Notes under the pieces: model-generated
Told to the model about the DNA's origin: nothing
Database searches by the model: none
Seen by the model: the letters and a program-made list of their open reading frames with translations, nothing else
In this document: positions 1-6,606 of the stretch, one piece after another
Numbering within the stretch: position 1 is the first letter of the stretch
How the letters are laid out: each line of letters starts with the position of its first letter
From: an uncultured Parafilimonas sp.
GTDB lineage: Bacteria; Bacteroidota; Bacteroidia; Chitinophagales; Chitinophagaceae
Reading direction: 5' to 3'
DNA: 39,912 bases
Assembly: GCA_937892395.1 (NCBI GenBank)
Contig: CALAGJ010000099.1
Coordinates: 1 to 39,912 of the forward strand
Made by a program: the position numbers and the translations under genes

Positions 1-2
1 TT

Positions 3-101
3 GGACTAAGTGAATTTACAGATGAAGATGGAAAGCTTTTGGACGAATTATTGCATACTAATTTTTTTCAAAAATGGCATCCTGTAAAACGCCAGGATTA
101 A
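3..101 (+). CDS. C-terminal end of an unidentified protein (cut by window start)
   Basis: An open frame enters from the left edge and ends at TAA 99-101, giving 32 residues that finish in FFQKWHPVKRQD. It lies on the same strand and 18 bp ahead of a glycosyltransferase gene, so it is probably the previous gene of the same polysaccharide cluster. The fragment is too short to identify; it shows no motif I recognise. Confidence 0.5.
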   Translation, partial: GLSEFTDEDGKLLDELLHTNFFQKWHPVKRQD

Positions 102-119
102 ACCTTTGATAAACAAGTA

Positions 120-1229
120 ATGAGTAAATTTAAAATAGTACAAATGGTGCCGGCATTAGGCTGGGGTGGCGCACAGGTGTTTGCCATACAGCTATGCAAC
201 GAACTCATTAAAAATCCAGACTATGATGTTACTTTAGTATCTATGTACCATCATACAGAGGCCCATTTGCCAATATCACATTTAAACCCACGCATCAAGT
301 TTAGAAGCATGGGTAAGCATAAGGGTTTTGATTTTAGCATGTTTGGGGCTATCAAAAAAATGATTAGGGAAGAAAAACCAGATGTTGTACATACACATTT
401 GCATGCTGGATATTATTGCTTTGACGCATTTTTAAATGTTACAGAGTTCCCGTTTAAAAAAATCCATACCCTGCATAATCTGGCTCAGAAAGAGAGCCCC
501 TTACATGGCAGATTAGCATACAATTTCTTCTTTAAGCGAAATATAATTACACCCGTAAGTATATCTGATGAAGTTTTGCTAAGTGCGCAAAAAGCTTATG
601 ATGGCAGTGCAAAAATTTTAATTCTAAATGGCAGTTATCCGGTAAAAATTTCTAATGAGTTTGAAGCAGTAAAAGAAAAAATAAATGCCCTGAAAAAAAA
701 TAGTGAAACAAAAGTTTTACTGAATGTGGCCCGTATTTGCAAACAAAAAAATCAACTCCTTTTATTAGAAAGTATGCGGCAATTGCAGGATGAAAATATC
801 ATTGCCCTCGTACTTGGTCATCACTTGCCAGATGACAAAGCGCTGTATGATGAACTCATAGCAAAAAAACCTGACAATGTACACTTCATGGGCAAAACAC
901 AAGAGGTAGGTGATTATTATTTGCAAAGCGATGCGTTTGTACTTACTTCTATTTTTGAAGGATTGCCAATCAGTTCTTTAGAAGCCATGAGTGCAGGTAT
1001 CATTCCAATTTGTACTCCTGTGGGTGGCTTAAAAAATATTGTTACCAAAGATATTGGATTCTTATCTGATGAAGTGAGTGTACAATCCTTTACAAAAGCT
1101 GTAAAGCAATACCTCAGCTTATCTGTAGAAGATGCATCAGCATTACAACAAAATAATAAACTACTGTACCAGCAAAAATTCAGTATGGAAAGCTGCACAG
1201 CTCAGTATGATAAATTATATCACAATTAA
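120..1229 (+). CDS. GT4-family glycosyltransferase
   Basis: A 369-residue GT-B glycosyltransferase, probably transferring a sugar from a nucleotide donor in the cytoplasm during surface-polysaccharide assembly. The N-terminal Rossmann half opens with MVPALGWGGAQVFAIQL, the glycine-rich acceptor loop of the GT4 family, followed by DVVHTHLHAGYY. The C-terminal half has LNVARICKQKNQLLLLESM and the donor-binding E-x7-E element in SIFEGLPISSLEAMSAG, followed by TPVGGLKNIV. Length is normal for GT4. The start ATG follows the previous stop by 18 bp and the next gene begins 14 bp after its stop, so the three probably form one transcript. Donor and acceptor sugar cannot be read from the sequence. The sulfotransferase next to it suggests a sulfated glycan. 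Confidence 0.9.
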   Translation: MSKFKIVQMVPALGWGGAQVFAIQLCNELIKNPDYDVTLVSMYHHTEAHLPISHLNPRIKFRSMGKHKGFDFSMFGAIKKMIREEKPDVVHTHLHAGYYCFDAFLNVTEFPFKKIHTLHNLAQKESPLHGRLAYNFFFKRNIITPVSISDEVLLSAQKAYDGSAKILILNGSYPVKISNEFEAVKEKINALKKNSETKVLLNVARICKQKNQLLLLESMRQLQDENIIALVLGHHLPDDKALYDELIAKKPDNVHFMGKTQEVGDYYLQSDAFVLTSIFEGLPISSLEAMSAGIIPICTPVGGLKNIVTKDIGFLSDEVSVQSFTKAVKQYLSLSVEDASALQQNNKLLYQQKFSMESCTAQYDKLYHN

Positions 1230-1243
1230 TCATCAATACAATT

Positions 1244-2164
1244 ATGGCTGATAACATATTGCCAAATTTCATGATTATCGGCCCACCAAAAACGGCCTCC
1301 ACCTCCCTACACTATTATCTTTCTCAGCATCCGGATATCTGTATGAGCGAACCAAAAGAAACTCGCTATATGGACAATCAATACAAGCAAGATTTAGTAG
1401 GTTATTCAACATATTTTGCTCATGCAAAAAATCAGAAAGCCATTGGTGATGGCACACCCACTTATAGTTTTTTGCCATTTGTGGCTGAGCGTATTCAAAA
1501 ACATTTTCCGGATATAAAACTCATTATTTGTTTTAGAGATCCTGTAGATCGTGCCTTTAGTGGCTGGCTGATGCGCTGCGCAAAAGGGAATGAAAAAAAT
1601 AGTTTTCAAGAGGCTTTGCGATTGAATATGGAGCAGCGAAAAAAACATACATTGCTTGGTGATGAAGGAATCAATTTCTGGATGGAAGATCAAAATGCAT
1701 TGGGCGATAAAAATCAAATACTTTGTCGCACCTATGTGGAAGGTAGTATGTATGCAGAGCAAATGGAATATTATTTAAAAAGGTTTAAGCCTGAGCAAAT
1801 TCATTACCTATTTATGGAAGATTTGCGAAATAATTTGATTCCATCTTTACAAAAGATATTTGCTTTTCTAAGTGTTGATGAAAAGTTTAATGACATCAGA
1901 ACAGAAGAAGTCAATAAACATAAAAAAGTAAGGCTGAAATTTTTGTTCAATTTGTTTGGAAAAGATAAAGTAAAAAATGTAAAAAAATTTTTACCTGCTC
2001 CGTTAGCAAACTTACTCAAACCAATACTACGCACAGAAGTAAAAAAACCTGAAATCAGTGATGAAGATAAAAAATTCGCCTGGCAAATTTTTAAAGATGA
2101 TGTAGCAAAATTGGAGCAGATTATTGGAAAAAATTTAGACCACTGGCGGAAGAAATATGAGTAG
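1244..2164 (+). CDS. PAPS-dependent sulfotransferase
   Basis: A 306-residue sulfotransferase of the heparan N-sulfotransferase-like fold. It is expected to move sulfate from 3'-phosphoadenylyl sulfate to a hydroxyl or amine of a glycan or lipid. The 5'-phosphosulfate loop is GPPKTASTSL at about residues 13-22, with the catalytic-type Lys in PPKTAST. The 3'-phosphate-binding segment is CFRDPVDRAFSGW near residues 96-108. YLFMEDLRNN is the usual later motif of this family. The gene follows the GT4 gene by 14 bp and faces the MBL-fold gene, whose stop lies 32 bp away. The C-terminal third is Lys-rich. No signal peptide is visible, so it should act on the cytoplasmic side. Acceptor unknown. Confidence 0.88.
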   Translation: MADNILPNFMIIGPPKTASTSLHYYLSQHPDICMSEPKETRYMDNQYKQDLVGYSTYFAHAKNQKAIGDGTPTYSFLPFVAERIQKHFPDIKLIICFRDPVDRAFSGWLMRCAKGNEKNSFQEALRLNMEQRKKHTLLGDEGINFWMEDQNALGDKNQILCRTYVEGSMYAEQMEYYLKRFKPEQIHYLFMEDLRNNLIPSLQKIFAFLSVDEKFNDIRTEEVNKHKKVRLKFLFNLFGKDKVKNVKKFLPAPLANLLKPILRTEVKKPEISDEDKKFAWQIFKDDVAKLEQIIGKNLDHWRKKYE

Positions 2165-2196
2165 CACAAGCATTGCTGCGCAAAATATGAAGTAGG

Positions 2197-2937
2197 TTAT
2201 TCAAATGTAAAAACAGGCTGTTTGATGTCATGATAAAATAAAAATGTCCACTGATTATTTTTACCTTGTTCCCACCATTGCTGTCTTAGCTCCATAGCTT
2301 TTCGTCCATCAAAATCATACTTAGCTACAAAGCGACTTTTCATTTGCTGCAGTTGTGGTGCATCATCCCCACCAAAAAAAATTATTTGACCATCTTCAAT
2401 GATCTTATAGGTTTGATGATACATGCTATGGGCTCCGGTTATTTCGTAATAAATATAGTTATCAATACTACCATGCCCATTTAAAAGCACTACCTGAGAG
2501 TTGCCTTGCAATACATCCAATTCATCCGGCATATAAGAAGGAAAACCTTTGTCAAATGCAAAATCAAGTTCCTGCTGCTGTACATAGTAAATGGCATTTG
2601 GAAATGCAGATTGGTAGTGTCCAAGATTATTTCTTTTACTAATACCACCAGCATGATCTTTATGCAAATGCGTGAGTAATACTTTAGTAATATGTGATGG
2701 CTCTATGCCATGCTTGCGCATATTGCTATGTATGATTAATTCACCTTTTTCTGCAAACCCAAGACCTGTATCAAGAAGCAATACATCATTTTTTGTAATC
2801 ACAATAAAGGGTTGTACCTCTACCATTATGCTACCTACAGGCCGCTGTTGAAGTTGATCGGTTTCAAGATTAAATGGAACAAAAATTTTTGTTTTATCTA
2901 TTGTATAAACACCTTCATTGAGTGGAATGATTTGCAT
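2197..2937 (-). CDS. Metallo-beta-lactamase-fold hydrolase
   Basis: A metallo-hydrolase of 246 residues when started at the ATG at 2935-2937 (MQIIPLNEGVYTID). The frame stays open to 3018, but the extra 27 residues look like translated leader. The zinc signature is THLHKDHAGG (H90, H92, D94, H95 of the short form), preceded by LLLDTGLGF. A later conserved His is in ITGAHSMYH, and FFGGDD follows. The fold covers glyoxalase II-like, lactonase-like and many other activities, so the substrate is not assignable. It is convergent with the sulfotransferase and divergent from the helicase gene at 3032, so the roughly 95 bp between their starts must hold both promoters. Confidence 0.85.
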   Translation of the reverse strand: MQIIPLNEGVYTIDKTKIFVPFNLETDQLQQRPVGSIMVEVQPFIVITKNDVLLLDTGLGFAEKGELIIHSNMRKHGIEPSHITKVLLTHLHKDHAGGISKRNNLGHYQSAFPNAIYYVQQQELDFAFDKGFPSYMPDELDVLQGNSQVVLLNGHGSIDNYIYYEITGAHSMYHQTYKIIEDGQIIFFGGDDAPQLQQMKSRFVAKYDFDGRKAMELRQQWWEQGKNNQWTFLFYHDIKQPVFTFE

Positions 2938-3031
2938 GTAATGGATTCGTAAAATTATTTGTATAAAAGTTGAAGCAAAATAATGGGCATTTTTGTATAA
3001 TTTGCCACTGCAAAACAAATGAAATCAGTAA

Positions 3032-5521
3032 ATGCCTCCTGAAATTATTATCAATGAAGGATTTGAAATGGCCGCAGACTTTGTGCTGCACACCCATCAG
3101 TCCGTTTTTTTGACCGGTAAAGCCGGCACAGGAAAAACAACTTTTCTTAAACACATCACCTCTCTATGTACAAAAGAATTTGTTGTATGTGCACCTACTG
3201 CTGTGGCCGCCATCAACTGTAGTGGAGCTACTCTACATTCTGTTTTTCAACTCCCTTTTGGAGCATTTATTCCCGACACATTGAGGGGTTTTTCAGATAC
3301 CAATACTACCGTTACAGACAAGCACTCACTCTTTAGAAATTTCCGTTTTAGCAATGACAAAAGAGCATTGTTTAATAGATTGGAATTACTCATCATTGAT
3401 GAAGTAAGTATGCTGCGTGCAGATATGCTGGATGCTGTAGATCTAATATTGCGTAGTTTCAGAAAAAGACCCATGGAGCCTTTTGGAGGAGTGCAAGTCC
3501 TTTTTATTGGCGACCTGTATCAGCTGCCACCTGTCGTAAAAAATGAGGAATGGGAATTTTTAAAAGAGTACTACAGCAGTGCATTTTTCTTTGATGCATT
3601 GGCATTGAAAAATAATACACCTGTATGTCTTAGTTTAGAAAAAATTTACCGCCAAACCAATGAGGCATTTATAGGTTTACTCAATCGAATACGAAATAAT
3701 GAGTTAAGTCTCGCAGATTATGATTTGCTCAATGATAAAGTCTGCGATGCTTTGCCGGCAAATCATTCGGAGTATGTCACACTGACTACACACAATGCCA
3801 TTGCAGACAATATCAACCAAGCAGAGTTGCAAAAAAAGAAAGGTGAGTCCCACAGTTTTGATGCCATTATAAAAGGAGATTTTCCTGAAAAAATGTATCC
3901 CCTTGATCCAAAGCTTACCATCAAAGTGGGTGCAAGAATAATGTTCATTAAAAATGATGCACAAGCTAAACGCTGGTACAATGGAAAAATGGCAACCGTT
4001 CAAGAAATATTTTTTGATGAAGAGTTGGATACCACACTCATTAAAGTACTACCGGATGAAGACCTATATCCCATCATTTTAGAAAAAGAGGTATGGAGTA
4101 ATAATAAATATTTTTATAACGAAAATGAGGACAGTATTGATGAAGAGGAACTGGGCAGTTTTACACAATATCCCGTAAGACTCGCTTGGGCCATTACCAT
4201 ACATAAAAGTCAGGGGCTTACATTTGAAAAAGTAATCGTAGATGCAGCACGTGCATTTGCCGCAGGCCAAGTATATGTAGCACTCAGCAGGTGTGTATCA
4301 TTAGAAGGCATCGTACTGTTGAGTAGAATTACACCAGCCGCCATCTCTACAAACCCGGTAATAGTGGCCTATATGCAGCATCAGTCTACAGACCATTTAT
4401 CCAAATTGCTCAAGGAAAAAAAAGAGGATTATTTTGTACATACCACGCAGCATAAATATGATTTTGAGCAGGCCATAAGAAAAATGATGCAGCTTCAGGA
4501 GTATATGCAGCAAAGACAACTCAAAAACAAAGCGGATGTAGTGGAGCGTATTTTGCAAATTGCAGACTCCTTAAAAGCAATAGAAACTACAGCAGAAAAA
4601 TTTAGAGAGCAAATACAACAAATTTTGAATAATGGCATTGATGAAGATGTGTTACTCGAATTAAAAATAAGATGCCAAAAAGCAGATGAGTGGTTTGGAA
4701 AATCAGTGCAGGAAAAAGTGCTAACACCAATGGATGCTATTGCAACAATCATTCTTTCAGAAAAAAAATCAAAAACAGCATTGGTGGCGATTTACGGAGA
4801 AATAAAATGGATGAGAAAGTGTAAGGAAAAATTTATTCCGGCTCCGTCAAAATCAAATCAAACAAGCACAACTACTTCAAATAATATCAAACCTACAGAA
4901 AGTCTCACAGAATTATTAAAAGCCAAACGCATTGAATTAGCCGCTACACAATCATTACCACAGTACCGCATTTGTAGCAATCAAACCCTTTTCGAAATGG
5001 AAACCTATCTCCCACAAAATATGCTGGAATTGTCTCGGATTCATGGCATGGGAAATTATACATTAGAAAATTATGGAAATGATTTTTTATCAGTTATCAA
5101 ACCCTATTGTGCACAGCATAAATTGCAAAGTAGGATAAACGAAAAAAAAAATACAAAATCCAAAACACTGCAGGCCAATCATCAAGAGCACACAGTACCA
5201 AAGGTCAATACAAAACAGCAGAGCTTCGATCTATTTGAAGCAGGAAAAACTATTGCAGAAATTGCATCAGAAAGAAATCTTGCCATCGGTACTATTGAAG
5301 GCCATCTAAGTACATTTGTAGCCAATGGAAAAGTAGATATCTTTCGTTTAATTGAAAAAGAAAAATATGAATTTATTGCAAACACTTTATCCGCACATAT
5401 TACAGAGGCTGGGTTCGACATTGCAGCTACAAAAGCTGAATTACCCGCAAACATGGAGTATGGTCAAATAAAGATGGTGGCTGCACATTTGCAATTTTTA
5501 AAAAAAGAAAAAATAGTATAA
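3032..5521 (+). CDS. Pif1/RecD-like helicase with HRDC and C-terminal HTH
   Basis: An 829-residue SF1 DNA helicase. Walker A is GKAGTGKTT (29-37), Walker B is LLIIDEVSML (about 119-128), motif III is FIGDLYQLPPVV (about 158), and the UvrD_C_2-type motif is AITIHKSQGLTF (about 385) followed by VYVALSRC. An HRDC domain of about 70 residues (around 625-695, LTELLKAKRIELA to GMGNYTLENYG) follows. A RecQ-type C-terminal winged HTH comes next (about 728-766, FDLFEAGKTIAEIA to GTIEGHLSTF). This order (Pif1-like ATPase, HRDC, HTH_40) is a Bacteroidota architecture expected to act in DNA repair or replication-fork processing. The start at 3032 is the first ATG; ATG at residue 13 is an alternative. The DinB-like gene follows after 18 bp, probably co-transcribed. 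Confidence 0.9.
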   Translation: MPPEIIINEGFEMAADFVLHTHQSVFLTGKAGTGKTTFLKHITSLCTKEFVVCAPTAVAAINCSGATLHSVFQLPFGAFIPDTLRGFSDTNTTVTDKHSLFRNFRFSNDKRALFNRLELLIIDEVSMLRADMLDAVDLILRSFRKRPMEPFGGVQVLFIGDLYQLPPVVKNEEWEFLKEYYSSAFFFDALALKNNTPVCLSLEKIYRQTNEAFIGLLNRIRNNELSLADYDLLNDKVCDALPANHSEYVTLTTHNAIADNINQAELQKKKGESHSFDAIIKGDFPEKMYPLDPKLTIKVGARIMFIKNDAQAKRWYNGKMATVQEIFFDEELDTTLIKVLPDEDLYPIILEKEVWSNNKYFYNENEDSIDEEELGSFTQYPVRLAWAITIHKSQGLTFEKVIVDAARAFAAGQVYVALSRCVSLEGIVLLSRITPAAISTNPVIVAYMQHQSTDHLSKLLKEKKEDYFVHTTQHKYDFEQAIRKMMQLQEYMQQRQLKNKADVVERILQIADSLKAIETTAEKFREQIQQILNNGIDEDVLLELKIRCQKADEWFGKSVQEKVLTPMDAIATIILSEKKSKTALVAIYGEIKWMRKCKEKFIPAPSKSNQTSTTTSNNIKPTESLTELLKAKRIELAATQSLPQYRICSNQTLFEMETYLPQNMLELSRIHGMGNYTLENYGNDFLSVIKPYCAQHKLQSRINEKKNTKSKTLQANHQEHTVPKVNTKQQSFDLFEAGKTIAEIASERNLAIGTIEGHLSTFVANGKVDIFRLIEKEKYEFIANTLSAHITEAGFDIAATKAELPANMEYGQIKMVAAHLQFLKKEKIV

Positions 5522-5539
5522 CATAAAGATACAAATCGA

Positions 5540-5998
5540 ATGAAAACATTGGAAGCATTAATGCAAGAGTTAGAAAACCAAATCCCAAATTTTGAACAAT
5601 CAAATACAACTATTTCCACAGCATCGGTAGGCTGGCACATAGCACATAGTTATTTAGCAATAGAGCGCATGTGTATAACCGTATCACAAAGTGACCCCGC
5701 ACATTTTAAAAAGCCCCCTTTCAGGTTTTTAAAAATGGTGGTTATGTTAACGGGTCGCATACCCAGAGGCAGAGGCAAAGCTCCAGACACAGTTGTGCCT
5801 AAAGAAACGGTTACAATACAAATCATTCAAGAAAGAGTAGCAGCTGCTAAATCTGCACTACAACAAATCGCAACTGCCCATGAAAATGGATGGATGAATC
5901 ATCCAATATTTGGCATTCTCAATAAAAAAGAAGCACTACGATTCATGCAGATTCACACCCATCATCATCTATCAATTATTAAAGACATCATCAAATAG
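5540..5998 (+). CDS. DinB-superfamily protein (DUF1569-like)
   Basis: A 152-residue protein resembling the DUF1569 branch of the DinB/YfiT four-helix-bundle superfamily, small putative metal-binding proteins of unknown reaction. Candidate metal ligands are the His residues in GWHIAHSYLAIERM in the first half and in RFMQIHTHHHLSIIKDI at the C-terminus. A Gly/Arg-rich turn (TGRIPRGRGKAPD) lies between. It follows the helicase by 18 bp, which suggests a shared transcript. No signal peptide or membrane segment is visible. Family assignment is fairly secure from the His pattern; function is not assignable. Confidence 0.72.
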   Translation: MKTLEALMQELENQIPNFEQSNTTISTASVGWHIAHSYLAIERMCITVSQSDPAHFKKPPFRFLKMVVMLTGRIPRGRGKAPDTVVPKETVTIQIIQERVAAAKSALQQIATAHENGWMNHPIFGILNKKEALRFMQIHTHHHLSIIKDIIK

Positions 5999-6224
5999 CC
6001 ACATCAGCATTTGACAAAAAAAAACACTTCAAACAGGTGCTTCATCATTTTTGTATCTTGTTAATTTACCTCAGTTCCAAATAAAAACAAATCCAAAAGA
6101 TTAATAATATTTTAGAACCAAAAGGTCATAAACTTTAAGAATATTTTTTCGCCCTACGGGCAATGATTAAAGCGGAGATTGCTCTTCCCCCCGCCTCCTA
6201 ATAATTAGACAACAAAAAAACTAG

Positions 6225-6389
6225 CACATCATCATCCGCAATAAAGCAGCACAAACATTGCTGCAAGTAGCAGCAACATCAGTTACCCAAAAGCTAATTG
6301 ATATTGCCACACTTCATCCCGGTATTTATTTTATAGAACTCAAAGATGATACAGGAGAAGTGGTGAGGTTGAAGATGGTGAAGGAGTGA
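6225..6389 (+). pseudogene. Orphan remnant of a type IX secretion C-terminal sorting domain
   Basis: A frame open from 6225 (after TAG 6222-6224) to TGA 6387-6389 encodes about 55 residues. It ends with KLIDIATLHPGIYFIEL, then a KDD-rich turn and VRLKMVKE. This matches the end of a T9SS C-terminal sorting domain (Por secretion tail): the 'i-d-i-s-x-L-x-x-G-i-Y-f-i' strand pair and a final basic 'K-x-x-K'. There is no start codon and no cargo domain upstream, and the beginning of the sorting domain (YPNP-type motif) is missing. It is most simply the tail of a decayed secreted-protein gene. The match is by family pattern only. Confidence 0.65.
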
Positions 6390-6419
6390 TATTGATGATA
6401 AAAATTTATATACAAAAGC

Positions 6420-6450
6420 CACTAAGGCCCGCCTGCGGCGGGCCTTAGTG
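6420..6450. terminator. Perfect 14-bp GC-rich hairpin between convergent genes
   Basis: The arms 6420-6433 (CACTAAGGCCCGCC) and 6437-6450 pair perfectly around the three-base loop TGC. Read on the minus strand the stem is followed by GCTTTTGTATATAAAT, which is moderately T-rich. It could end infB transcription, although it lies about 157 bp beyond the infB stop. It could instead be one copy of a dispersed palindromic repeat; only a genome-wide search would show that. Confidence 0.55.
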
Positions 6451-6606
6451 ATTAATCATTTTCTCCAAAAAATATTTAGAAAGCTGCCACTAGACAATTT
6501 GCTCTTCCTTAAAGTTTTTCAACTCTGGCCCAAAGGGATTGTTAACCATTCATTAAGAAAAAATATTACTTTTTTCTGTGTTCAAATTTATTATCCCAAA
6601 GGAAAA

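Larger units (their letters stand above)
5999..6606. other. Non-coding stretch between convergent genes
   Basis: About 600 bp between the DinB-like gene and the end of infB. It holds an orphan type IX secretion tail (6225-6389) and a perfect GC-rich hairpin (6420-6450). A short palindrome, GCCC-TAC-GGGC, lies near 6153, and a C-rich run near 6187. No complete gene is visible in any frame. Confidence 0.7.

Noticed and set aside
2938..3018. 27-residue N-terminal extension of the MBL-fold protein
   Set aside because: The sequence before MQIIPLNEG has no family similarity and lies in the divergent promoter region.
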